Notes under the pieces: model-generated
Database searches by the model: none
What the model was told of the DNA's origin: nothing
The model's input: only the letters and a program-made list of their open reading frames with translations
Shown: in pieces, positions 8,325 through 17,685 of the stretch
Layout of the letters: every line of letters starts with the position of its first letter
How positions within the stretch are numbered: position 1 is the stretch's first letter
Program-made: the position numbers and the translations under genes
Origin: Phoronis australis
Lineage: Eukaryota; Phoronida; Phoronidae
DNA length: 25,414 nt
Reading direction: 5' to 3'
Assembly (NCBI GenBank): GCA_002633005.1
Contig: NMRA01000525.1
Span: forward strand, 52,747-78,160

Positions 8325-9112
8325 TGTTGCGGCCGACAGATGACGCGCACGAGGTAATAAATAAAACAACACGGTAATACTTTAACAATAGAATACGTCT
8401 ATTAATTTGCAGCGCTGTGATTTACAAACCATAGTTTACAATAAGTTGTGAGACTGTCGACTAACTGATTCAGACAAGATATCCCTACTGGTGAGACTAC
8501 TAATCTACAGTTCCACTGGTCACCCGTAGCTACCGCACACGTTAACGCAAAACAAGTCACAACATAACTAACCCTCTAGAACAATCGCTAGACTGGTTCA
8601 AATTGACGAACAGGCCGAGACTAACGCCTGTGATAAGTGTCTATACCTCAGTTGTGTACTTTCTGCTTGACTTTTTGGTCACACGAAGTTGATCGTCCGG
8701 CCCCGGCTTTCGTCTCTCTGGCAGTCTGATTTGCCGTCTAGTTCTGGAAACGTGCCCCGTGGTCTGAGGTTTGAGGTCGTTGTCTATAGTAGATCCGGTC
8801 TGGTCTGGACTCAAGAGCCTGTGTCTTAAATACTACTCTTAGTGGCATCACGCGATGGACCCACCTCTATACCGCCGTATCTATATGTACATCTCCCTAT
8901 AACGAGCTAAATATAACGAGCTAACTGACTATCCCCTAGAAAATTCTTGCATAACTGCCACTATTCCCGGATTTACTACAACAGAGGTATGCCTATCCCC
9001 TGAGGAATTCTTGTATACTTGCCACTCTTCCTCAAATAACCACCCCCTGGGATTTTAACTACCACAGAGGTAGCATTAACATATCAAGTCCCCTGGAATT
9101 TCCTGCACAACA
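8325..9112 (-). mobile_element. putative solo LTR
   Basis: The segment begins TGTTG and ends CAACA (5-bp terminal inverted repeat). Read on the minus strand it has three diverged tandem repeats near its start (U3-like) and a TATA-like TATTTAAG followed by a transcription-start-like region. No clear 5-bp target duplication is present (TGCG versus CCCGC flanks). No polypurine tract or primer-binding site was seen, so the call rests on layout alone. Confidence 0.3.
8931..9105. repeat. diverged tandem repeat, unit about 65-85 bp
   Basis: CTATCCCCTAGAAAATTCTTG, CTATCCCCTGAGGAATTCTTG and AGTCCCCTGGAATTTCCTG head three successive units. Two contain CAGAGGTA and CTTGCCACT-type blocks. Such arrays often act as U3 enhancers in LTR elements. 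Confidence 0.6.
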
Positions 9113-9322
9113 CCCGCGATAAGTTCTGCTAAAGACCAAAACATGTTCGCCTGCACGTGGAGAGCATAGCCTCATTATATTACGCCATTTTCGCTCTAAA
9201 ACTGCGTCGTGAATGCACAACGCGGTATCATTTAGTTGCGCATATATCATAAAAAAAGTGTTGGTCTTATATTTTCTAAGTCTAATAATACTCATTTCCA
9301 AACAAATCCAATGCTGGAATGA

Positions 9323-9628
9323 TCACTCAATGGGGAAGTTATTCCCAATATGTTCACGCACAAACACCTTGGCTTGCTACTAGACCATATGCTAACATTT
9401 ACTCATCATTGTCGCGAACTCGTTCATAAAGTACAAAAATTAATCAATCCAATTAGACTTGTCTCTCGTCATCTCAACTCCACGGATCTTGAAACTCTGT
9501 TCAAGTCTTCTGTACTTCCACATCTAGATTACTGTGACATAATCTACCAATCGGCAAACAATGGCATATTTCTTCAATTAGAAATACTACAATACCAAGC
9601 AGCTTTTAGCCATAACGCGAGCATATAA
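9323..9628 (+). pseudogene. LINE reverse transcriptase, thumb/C-terminal fragment
   Basis: The residues SLNGEVIPN, then HKHLGLLLDHMLTFTHHC, then LFKSSVLPHLDYCDIIY are the classic segment after the catalytic palm in CR1/Jockey-type reverse transcriptases. LG[V/L]xLDxxLT and VLPHLDYCDxxY mark it. The frame opens directly after a TGA, and the FADD-type catalytic palm is missing. The next pieces follow in another frame after small lesions. This is the 3' end of a 5'-truncated LINE, as expected from target-primed insertion. Confidence 0.75.
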
Positions 9629-9649
9629 AGGGTCCTACACAATCAAGGT

Positions 9650-10293
9650 TCTAAATAGTCTCAACTAGCAAACACGTCGTAAACTCCACCTGTCCATGTT
9701 TACATTCAAAGTCTTAAACAACATAAACAATCATTCAAATAAAATCCTCTTTGACCCCTGCAAAAGACTTAACAAAAGACCAGTACTGTGGCAAAGTAAT
9801 ATATACACTATTCCATTTTCCCTCAGCCAAACCTTCCGGAGATCTACGATATTAACTTGCTTTGACAACTGGAATTCCTTACCATCCAAAAATAAAAGAA
9901 AACACTTCAACTGTCACTCTCAAAAATAACTTTAAACTGCCAGTCCCATTGACATCATTCCAACTTCCTCGCAACCATGAAATAGTCCTATACAGATCAA
10001 GATGCGGTCTTTTCCTAAGCAACGAGAAATTTAGACATAATTTTATTAATATTTCGTCTCTGTGTTCCTGTGGAGACACTCAGACAAATATCCATGTTTT
10101 CTTTGCTTGTGAGGTATACAGGGAGCAGAGGGTACAGCTTTTCCAGACACTCGAGCAGTACCCCAATGTTTACAAAAAATATTCTGATATTCCTCAAATG
10201 TACAACAAAATTATTTTTTTCTGTATGGATGTCAAGAACTCAACCCAAATGAAAATAAAATTTATTCGAAATAGTATCAAAATTTCTTCATGA
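9650..10293 (+). pseudogene. LINE ORF2 C-terminal region, frameshifted
   Basis: Two overlapping frames continue the LINE. The first (to 9929) reads KLHLSMFTFKVLNNI and FRRSTILTCFDNWNSLPSK, matching the LHK[I/V]LN and WNSLP blocks. The second (9862-10293) carries LYRSRCGLFLSNEKFRHNF and LCSCGDTQTNIHVFFACEVY, a CxC...H...C zinc-knuckle-like tail common at LINE C-termini. At least one frameshift separates them (about 9870-9930), so the copy is dead. The foldback at 10324 begins about 30 bp after its stop. Confidence 0.65.
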
Positions 10294-10323
10294 TATTAAA
10301 TCTCTTTGTGTGAGTGGATAGAA

Positions 10324-11443
10324 ATGTAATAATCTATTTATACCACATGCTGAACGAGAAACATTGCAATGAATCTATTTACCTTTCTCGACTCGCCTCG
10401 GCTTTGTAACTACTTTCTATGTCAGACGACAGGGGTCGGAGGTCGTGACCTTTTAAGAAAAGCCGAACTACTTTTGTCAAATAATGCTTATACTCAAAAC
10501 CAATTGAAAATTTAAACAAAATAGAAATAAATTAAGGTTTAGCAACTATTATAGCTTTTTAGACATTTTATCACGATAAGCTTCAACCGGGAAAATATCG
10601 TCTGCTAAAGTAGGTTACCACTACTAACTGACTATAATGCTCAAGTCATACGATCCCGATGACACGACACCCGCATTCAAATTGGGAGATCGTATATTTA
10701 CAAGTGAGAGAACACGAGAGAAAAATTTCACTGAATTAAAATACAATTATACCACAATATAAGCCCCGAATGGAAGATACAACCGTGTAATAAACCATAA
10801 AGTTATCTCACTGAGACAACATTTTGGCCGGAAACCAAGGCCGGATTCGAACCCGGGCCTCAAGAGTTTCGAGTCGCCGACTTTACCACTACACCACTCA
10901 GCGGCTAGAATACTTAAATGAGCACGCGCAACAATCGCATGTTCAGCAAAAGGCATTGAACCGACATTTATACGCTATGAAAAATAAGACGCATAATTTC
11001 CATAAAAACGATATTTTAATTCAGTGAAATTTTTCTCTCGTGGTCTCTCACTTGTAAATCACCGATCTCCAGTTTGAATGCGGGTATCGTGTCGTCGGGA
11101 TCCTTTGCCTTGAGCATTATAGTCAGTTACTAGTGGTAACCTACTTTAGCAGACGATATTTTCCCGGTCGAAGCCTATCGTGATAAAAAGTGTATTAAGC
11201 TATAATAGTTGCAAAACCTTAATTTATTGATTCACTTTATTTCTATTTTGTTATATTATTCAATTGGTTTAGAGTAAAAGCATTATTTGACAAAAATAGC
11301 TCGGCTTTTCTTAAAAGCTCACGACCTCCTACCCCGGGCCTCTGACATAGAAAGTAGTTACAAAGCCGGGGCGAGTCGAGAAAGGCAGATCGATTCATTG
11401 CAATGTTTCTCGTTCAGTTTGTGGTATAAATAGATTATTACAT
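10324..11443. mobile_element. foldback element with 420-bp inverted arms
   Basis: The left arm (10324-10743) and right arm (11012-11443) are inverted copies. The outer ends ATGTAATAATC/GATTATTACAT and inner ends CTGAATTAAAATA/TATTTTAATTCAG match exactly. The arms differ by scattered substitutions and small indels, so it is not recent. The 268-bp spacer holds a tRNA-like sequence. No target duplication or transposase was found. Two inverted insertions of one repeat flanking a SINE would be an alternative. Confidence 0.8.
10838..10910 (-). other. tRNA-like (SINE-type) sequence with A and B boxes
   Basis: The minus strand shows an A-box-like TGGTGTAGTGGTAAAG and a perfect B box GGTTCGAATCC at tRNA-like spacing. 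The T stem around the B box is mispaired and no clean acceptor stem forms, so it is tRNA-derived rather than a working tRNA. The A-box region is nearly identical to that at 24697. Both boxes could still recruit RNA polymerase III. Confidence 0.6.
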
Positions 11444-11490
11444 GTTCTCAGTTGTTATCCTCCTTATCTAGAGCCCTCTTGGATTTTTTA

Positions 11491-11532
11491 GAATTATCAC
11501 CAACGGGGCTAACGCCCCTCGGGCGATAATTC
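11491..11532. repeat. GC-rich hairpin
   Basis: GAATTATC (11491-11498) pairs with GATAATTC (11525-11532), and GGGGC pairs with GCCCC around TAAC, 15 of 19 positions in all. A CCAACGGGG word recurs just downstream (about 11534). The role is unknown; it may be a transposon end. Confidence 0.45.
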
Positions 11533-11624
11533 TCCAACGGGGGGATAACGATTTCGCCTATATTTATCCTATACGCCTGATTGTATGGCCATGAAATACA
11601 GGTTTGATATGGAAGAACTTCTTT

Positions 11625-11652
11625 TCCATATTCAACGCGCGTTGAATATGGA
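11625..11652. repeat. 28-bp perfect palindrome
   Basis: CCATATTCAACGC is followed at once by its reverse complement, without spacer, centred on GCGC. This is far longer than expected by chance, in otherwise AT-rich sequence. Confidence 0.85.
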
Positions 11653-12281
11653 TTTTCCGTTATGAACGTGATTAAATATATAACCTCAGTTTGGGTTTAG
11701 CTCCGTGCGCAATATTTTCACATGCCAATATTATGATATGAGCTCTGAAAACTGAACAAAAATGAAATAGAAATATTGTTGACAATGTTTCTTAATATAG
11801 CGTGAAATTTTGCACTTGAGCAGACCACTTCAATCCCAAAAAAATCTCGAACTTGCCACAATATATTTGGGTTTAGGAAAGCAATATACATTACCAATGC
11901 ATGCCTCCTTGCACTACACTAGTTGAGGATCTTTACGGTCAAGCGTGAGTTCTCAAAACAATCAAAATACGTCGAGCCCAAAAGCAAAACTGCAACTTCT
12001 GTAAACACTGTATTTTTTGTCAATTTTACGATAAATTTCGGAATACTTTCTACCTAAAAATGATAAGAATCGAATAGTAATTATATATATTTAGCAAACA
12101 GCGTCATCATTGGATAACAGCATATGCTGGTCAATAATTATCTTTTAAATTGATCTTATATGGTCTCAGTCACCAAGACTGATGTGGAAACAACTCATAT
12201 AGGCTCTCCGCTTAAACTATGGTGGCAGAACATGTAAACCTACATGCACCACCACTAAACTCCATGGTCGAACCAAAAAAT
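11653..12281. other. no feature recognised
   Basis: AT-rich sequence. I see no frame, terminal repeat or RNA gene that I can support. Confidence 0.5.
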
Positions 12282-12392
12282 CTATGACTCAATGGCAGGA
12301 CCACAAAAATTAACTCTTTGGCTGCAGGCATAGCACTGCGAGCCCCCGCATTTTCTGACTGATGCCGTAGGGCTCCCAGTGTTTTCCGCCAT
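12282..12392 (-). CDS. candidate first exon behind a promoter-like GC island, unrecognised
   Basis: On the minus strand AAAATGGCGGAA (ATG at 12390-12392) is a YY1-like initiator and a good Kozak site. It lies in a local GC-richer patch (12300-12490) that holds TGACGCC and an inverted CCAAT (ATTGG). The 36-residue frame includes KCGGSQCYACSQRVNFC, a closely spaced set of cysteines. No strong GTRAGT donor was found before the stop. The frame also opens further upstream (to 12503). It could be a real 5' exon or part of an ATGGCGG-bearing repeat. Confidence 0.25.
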   Translation of the reverse strand: MAENTGSPTASVRKCGGSQCYACSQRVNFCGPAIES

Positions 12393-12503
12393 TTTTGTCC
12401 CGTGTCGTAGCACTCTCCAATCTGGCGTCATAATGACAACGCGAGCTGCTTGTATCTGTGTGGCGCGCGCCCGGTCTATGTGAGGCCTAACTTTTTCATT
12501 CAT

Positions 12504-13004
12504 AACAGCAGAACAAAACCACAGAAACCAAATATCATGTCTTCCCGTGCAATAAAGTAATATCCAAAAATGTCTTGTTGAAAAACTCCTAGCATGTAGT
12601 TTGATAGGTTGTCGAAAGTGGGTCTAAGACTTGAGCTGAAAAGATATCAAAGGTGAGATTATTCCCGGCATTCAGCCAGGGCCACAGGTCGGTGCGTGTA
12701 AATATTGATCAATGTAATTATCGGGTTTGTTAAATAATTTTGCCGAGAAATCGCGGGTTGTCCGACATCGTACCTCGAGAGTCTCGCTTGATGAACAAAA
12801 GTGACAAAATGAAAATGAAGCGATGAAATTAGGCTTAATTTGATAATTACAATACTCGATCAAAATTCAGTCTGCTAATTTCGGCTGTTGTGTCGTCACA
12901 ATACACTAACCGGAAACTGAAAAAGATAATTTAGGAGCGTGGCGCCTCCTCCAGGATATAGTACACAAGAAAATGTCGGAGTTGCGAATCTGTTGTCAAT
13001 AATC
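12504..13004. other. no gene recognised
   Basis: The only notable item is a 17-bp word, CGGAGTTGCGAATCTGT (12977-12993), also found inverted at 24927-24943. The rest looks like unannotated intergenic DNA. Confidence 0.4.
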
Positions 13005-13346
13005 TATGGTTGCAATAACTAACCAGCATTAACACACCTGAATGCCTCAGTATACACACCTGTGTATACTCAATAATGCGACTTCACTAAAATCAGGGTC
13101 CCGTATTTGACATTTCGTTTACAATTAAGTAAGGTAATTGCAATTGCTGAACAATGAAACAGAACAGGAATGTGATCGTAGGCCAACATGTAGCATGTGC
13201 AAAGTGCAGACACATAGTTTACTTACTGTAATCCGTACGGACCACACATACCCCTAATCTCCAAGAAACGTACTAATAATGTGACTTCGCTTATTCAGAT
13301 GTTAGGAGGATATTTCATCCAATATCTTGCTATCCTTTATCCTTAA
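13005..13346. repeat. dispersed repeat R, copy 1 (partner 16829-17180)
   Basis: It is similar to 16829-17180 in direct orientation. Shared blocks include TGCAATAACT, GGGTCCCGTATTTGACATTT, TAATTGCAATT, CCCTAATC..AAGAAACGTA and TTTATCCTTAA. Copy 2 has extra sequence near its start. The family is unclassified. Element A is inserted at this copy's terminal TTAA. Confidence 0.75.
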
Positions 13347-15040
13347 AGTCCTTCATGCAAACTGCCCATGTGGTTCCAGTATCCGAAAATACTTACTACA
13401 TAAATTCTTATTTTCGACACCCTTTCTTTATATTCTTTTCGCCTTTCTTGCCAAAAGCGATCTTTTAACAGTATTTGACCCTTCTCTCTGAGCGTATGAT
13501 TACCGGTTGTCATCGGTTATTTCCGTACCCACATTTCCGGCTCATCAGTTCAGGAACTTGTCCTGAACGCCGCCATTTTTTCCTTGTAACTGAATGTGCT
13601 ATGGCTTGTTCGAAAAGTCTTCATTATTTTGTTTTATTAGTAATATATTGTGATTCGTTTGCATATGTAGTGTATTTATAGTTTGTAGTTAGTGGTCGTT
13701 GATTTTTTTTGGAATGTTACGCGTACTTAGTATGTTAAAATAGCACGGGTGTTTAATTCCTTACGTATAGGAGGGTCGAACCTAGGAACCAATATGGGTC
13801 GAACCAATTTTTTTTTCGGTTTTATTTTTTTCCTCGTTGTGAAAAAGTACTTTGCTATCATCGGAAAGGTAGTACATTCTACTCAGTAAAAATCAAAAAA
13901 GTATCAAAATCGGGGCAAGCACTGTAAAGTTATTGCAGGTTTTGTGGCGAAATTTGGGTCACTTTGTTTGGATCGCGTCGGCCATATTGGAGGACAGCGG
14001 GTTGAGTTACGAGTTTAAAACTTTGTGTAAATTGTTTTCGCCAACAAATTACGGTGAAATTTAGTTAGACATGTCTTTACTTACTATTCTGCACGATTTA
14101 GCAATGTTCACCAAATTTCAGCCTCGCAGTTGTACTCATTAAGTGATAAATGTGCTCACAATTCCCGTTGGACTTCGTCTCATTTCTGGCGGCACCTACA
14201 ATTTCGACTTTTGCTGAACTGAAAGGCATGTTCAATCGGCTACTTTGTAATTTGTGAAGATTTAACGTTGATACATTTTGACAAACCGTTTGCTACAAAA
14301 AAGAAACTTTGTTCAATTTTCGTGTTTTTTGTGTTTGTGGCCAGCGACCAGTTAGGCCTAAGGGTAGTCTTGGCGCAAAGCTGTATAGGCTTACTAAGAA
14401 GCTGTATTTTGACTATAGTCTTCACTGGTAGCTGGTGACTGAAACTAACTAAGGTCTGCCGCGGCAGTGTGACACAGGACTAACCAGCCCGCGACCCGTA
14501 ATTTCATGCAAGTGTCTGAAACTACCCTTGAATATATGCAGCATTTATCATTTGACCATTTTACTTCGACAAAACATCTTGCAACTGAACCGCATGCATT
14601 TACCGTTCGCCAGTGTCTGGTCTCGATCCGCACCGGGTCCGATAGGCTGCGGACCCGAGTCTGGCAAAATAATTTCTGTCAAAATTTATTCGCCACATTT
14701 CTTCAGCAAATTCGATAAAATTGTCCGTAGTTTGATTTTATTAAAATTAAGCCGCGCTGTCGATTATTTCATCACCGTTTGCTGGCTGGTAACAGTACAG
14801 GCACTGCTCCAGTCGCACTGACGGCGTTTTCTCGGCCTGGGTTCCTGAATGAATTGTACTTCCGGGTTCGCGGCAAGTTCAAAATGGCGGTGTTTCTTCG
14901 GGTGCGAATCGTGAGTGGCGCGTTCATTTAAACTGTTTTCGAGTACGAATCGTGTATTAGTTATGGGGTAGGTACTTCTTGGATCCTAATAACATCTTCT
15001 AACCATGTAATAAGGGTTAACAACGCGTGAGAGAAGGACT
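13347..15040. mobile_element. TTAA-target DNA transposon, copy A (non-autonomous)
   Basis: The ends AGTCCTTCATGCA and (reverse complement) AGTCCTTCTCTCA form short terminal inverted repeats flanked by TTAA on both sides (13343-13346, 15041-15044). It aligns with copy B (17686-20262) in inverted orientation along almost its whole length. The TTAA target and an AG-starting repeat fit Kolobok- or piggyBac-type elements; no transposase is visible, so the superfamily is not decided. It contains the 12-bp palindrome CTGCCGCGGCAG and two ATGGCGG/CGCCAT motifs. Short frames conserved with B (13475-13681; 14506-14718) reflect DNA similarity. Confidence 0.8.
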
Positions 15041-15072
15041 TTAACACTATTTAAAAATTAGTGATCCTGATA

Positions 15073-15314
15073 CAGTGGCTTATCTACGTTTTCAGTAAGG
15101 GGGGGTTAGGATTCGAGCGAATCCGAGGCGCTTAGCGCTGAGCGGAAGGAAGGTTGGGAGGGGGTTTCCGGTCCCCCCCTCCCGTGTAAGATTTGTTGTG
15201 GTTTTCAGTGGCTGATTTCGTTTTTCTGGCGAAATTTTTTTCAATTTTTATTTTTGATCCTGTCCCGAGGGGGGGGGTTGAAACCCCAGAACCTCCCCTG
15301 TAGATCTGCCTCTG
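15073..15314. mobile_element. short DNA element, CAGTGGC ends, TGATA duplication
   Basis: The left end CAGTGGCTTATCTAC and reverse-complemented right end CAGAGGCAGATCTAC agree at 12 of 15 positions. TGATA occurs exactly on both sides (15068-15072, 15315-15319). The interior has long G or C runs, as in the element at 8103-8257, which also shows a 5-bp duplication. Superfamily not determined. Confidence 0.65.
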
Positions 15315-15319
15315 TGATA

Positions 15320-15776
15320 CATGCCGCAACAGTGTGGGTTACCGTAGACAAGCGACATTGGAACATATTTCATGTTACTAAAGAAACTGAACTCTGGAAA
15401 ATAATAATATTCATGTAAAAGAAACAATGTTATTTTTAACACCTGTTACATATTTGTCAACTTTCGAGAATGCAAAAACGGGAATACTGAATTTAAAAAC
15501 GGGTCTTCCGGGTAAAAAGCAGGACTTGTGGGTCTATGCCAAAACAAAAGGGTGAGATGTTCGCCGCAACACACAAAAACGTCCCGACAACGTTTTTTGT
15601 CGAATCGGAAACGTAAAACCCAAAATCACCCAACGGTGTTTTTTTAAGTAGAAAGAGAAATTGCGGATGCGTCAAAAACCCAGGGAACGTCCTGGGTTTT
15701 TTTTTTCCTTTCTGGTCGAACGGGAAAATAGAGTTATGTGGCGTGGGTTATTACAATAGCATACATTTACATATAA
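15320..15776. other. no feature recognised
   Basis: Low-information sequence between the CAGTGGC element and the CA microsatellite. No frame or repeat that I can support. Confidence 0.45.
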
Positions 15777-15797
15777 ACACACACGCACACACATATG

Positions 15798-15854
<57 letters not shown>
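15777..15854. repeat. (CA)n microsatellite
   Basis: CACACACGCACACACA, a short CGCGCG interruption, then an uninterrupted CA run of about 48 bp. Long His/Thr or Val/Cys frames across it are artefacts. Confidence 0.95.
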
Positions 15855-15856
<2 letters not shown>

Positions 15857-16828
15857 TATCCCACATCCCACATACATAAGAATACTACTGTCATATCCTA
15901 TCGAGATTTCATTTCATCTGGGAATGTCAAAACGAGACCGAAGGTCGAGTTGTTGTTATATGACGCCATATGTATGCCAAGCACTGTACTCAAGCCGGTT
16001 AAGTGATGAGACAATGTGAAAGTTTTGAATAATCAGTAAATTTTATTTCATAATAAATCGATCCGAATTTTCAGTTTGTAAAATATACAACTTAAAGCAC
16101 TGAGCCATTCAGTAATATCAAAACTTTGTCGGAAATTTAGAAACAATTCATCCGGCAATATAGAATTTGAAACATTCCCTGAACCGAGTTGTGCATCAGT
16201 GTGTCGTTTTAGCTTCTATCAATGTCTTAGTTTTCTTGGTCTATTTTCGTGTCTTTGCGTCTGGACTGTAAATAGTAATAGACACATTTCCCCGTGTTGA
16301 TCACAGCATTGGAAAATAACGATGGAAACTGTGCTGATTTGCTGAACTTTAAGAAAATTTTACGCTACGGCCGGCAGCGACGGAGAGTTGAACCATAGAC
16401 TATAATAATCTATGGTTGAACGCAGCGAGCAGACGATTGGTTCCGTAGTAAAAAAAAAAACATACTCATTATTATAGCTCTTAATTTCCAGTAAAGACCT
16501 AGTTAGCTCTCAGTGTAGATATACCGTATGCATCCATAACGAAACCATCGAAAGAGCAATAAAACTCAGAGTAGTTCTGACTATACACAGTAGGAGTTGA
16601 CAAAATACATTGGTTGCAGTACACGAGATAGGGGAATAACGCTACTCTTATCAAGATAAAATTCTACGAGTACCCGCGTCTTGGGAATTGACAGATGGAG
16701 ATTCAAATTTAATTATAAGCGCCACAAGGATTTTCAGTCTGTGTACGTCTTGTTCAAAATTACGCTCGTTTTATTCAATTTTTATCGTGTATTCAACGAA
16801 GCATGTTGATTTTGCATATTAATTGTAG
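15855..16828. other. no gene; one 27-bp stem-loop
   Basis: AACCATAGA (16391-16399) and TCTATGGTT (16409-16417) form a perfect 9-bp stem with a 9-nt loop. No coding sequence or transposon end was recognised elsewhere in the stretch. Confidence 0.4.
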
Positions 16829-17180
16829 TTAGTTGCAATAACTCACCAGCACTAACAAGACGTGAATGCCTAAGTACACACACGTGTGCATGCTTAGTTC
16901 AAAAATTGATGAAGGACGCTCAGTAATGCGACATCACTTATTGAGACTTTGGTAATTAAAATCGGGGTCCCGTATTTGACATTTTCCTGTAAAATTAAGT
17001 ATCGTAATTGCAATTACTGATAAGTAAAACAAAAAATGAAAACTGCAGACATATAAGTCTACTTACTATAATCTGTACTGACTATATATATATATCCCTA
17101 ATCACGAAGAAACGTAATATTGTGACCGCTTATTCAGATTTCGGGAGGACATTTTATCCAATATGTTGCGATACTTTATC
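16829..17180. repeat. dispersed repeat R, copy 2, carrying the empty site
   Basis: Partner of 13005-13346. Its end TTTATCCTTAACCACATTT corresponds to TTTATCC|TTAA of copy 1 joined to the right flank of element A (TTAACACTATTT). It therefore shows the state before element A inserted. A TA microsatellite (about 17077-17094) lies inside. Confidence 0.7.
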
Positions 17181-17465
17181 CTTAACCACATTTGATTTCA
17201 GAGAAAATCAAAAGTTTTTGATTTAGCATTCCTCATCCTTTAACAATTCGTCCGTCAGGAGAAGTGGATTTTCCATATTTCAATCTATTTTACCTTTGAC
17301 TCGTCTCAGTTGACCTTTAGTTTGACCCTGAGTTCATTAACAATACCCGAAATAGACTATACATATACGTATACATTGTATGTCCCACAAAACATTAAAA
17401 ACGATAAATTTGCTGCATCTAATAAGCCATCGTGTACGGAAAATGGAAATTGGGCGAAATTCAAG

Positions 17466-17549
17466 ATGGCGGAATCTGCCATCGTTACAAAATGTTCAAC
17501 AAAGTGCAACCAAGTTAATTTCGTCCCCCTAAACAAAGCTTTACAGTAA
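17466..17549 (+). CDS. possible 5' coding exon (ATGGCGG start), unrecognised
   Basis: TTCAAGATGGCGG is a strong Kozak site and a YY1-like initiator motif. The 27-codon frame reads AESAIVTKCSTKCNQVNF and ends at CAG TAA. It lies about 95 bp upstream of the acceptor that would begin the next candidate exon (17643). No GT donor of good quality was found, which weakens the exon call. The frame also extends upstream to 17310. Confidence 0.25.
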   Translation: MAESAIVTKCSTKCNQVNFVPLNKALQ

Positions 17550-17685
17550 ATAACATTGCAGGGTCAACTTTTTGGCAACTAGACCAAATTTAGTCGGTAA
17601 ACCAACCGTTAAAAGGATAACAAACCCGGCTTGGCCTATTAGCATATACTAAATACAAAACGACTTTCCCATCCAATTCTCTTAA

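Noticed and set aside
8325-9112. Complete LTR retrotransposon
   Set aside because: No second LTR, primer site or gag-pol; kept only as a low-confidence solo LTR.
13783-13812. GGTCGAACC words resembling tRNA B boxes
   Set aside because: They are repeated inside element A with no A box or cloverleaf; not an RNA gene.
15132-15442. Two minus-strand frames
   Set aside because: They translate the G/C-run element at 15073-15314 and its flank.
15672-16019. Frames rich in His/Thr or Val/Cys
   Set aside because: They are translations of the CA microsatellite.
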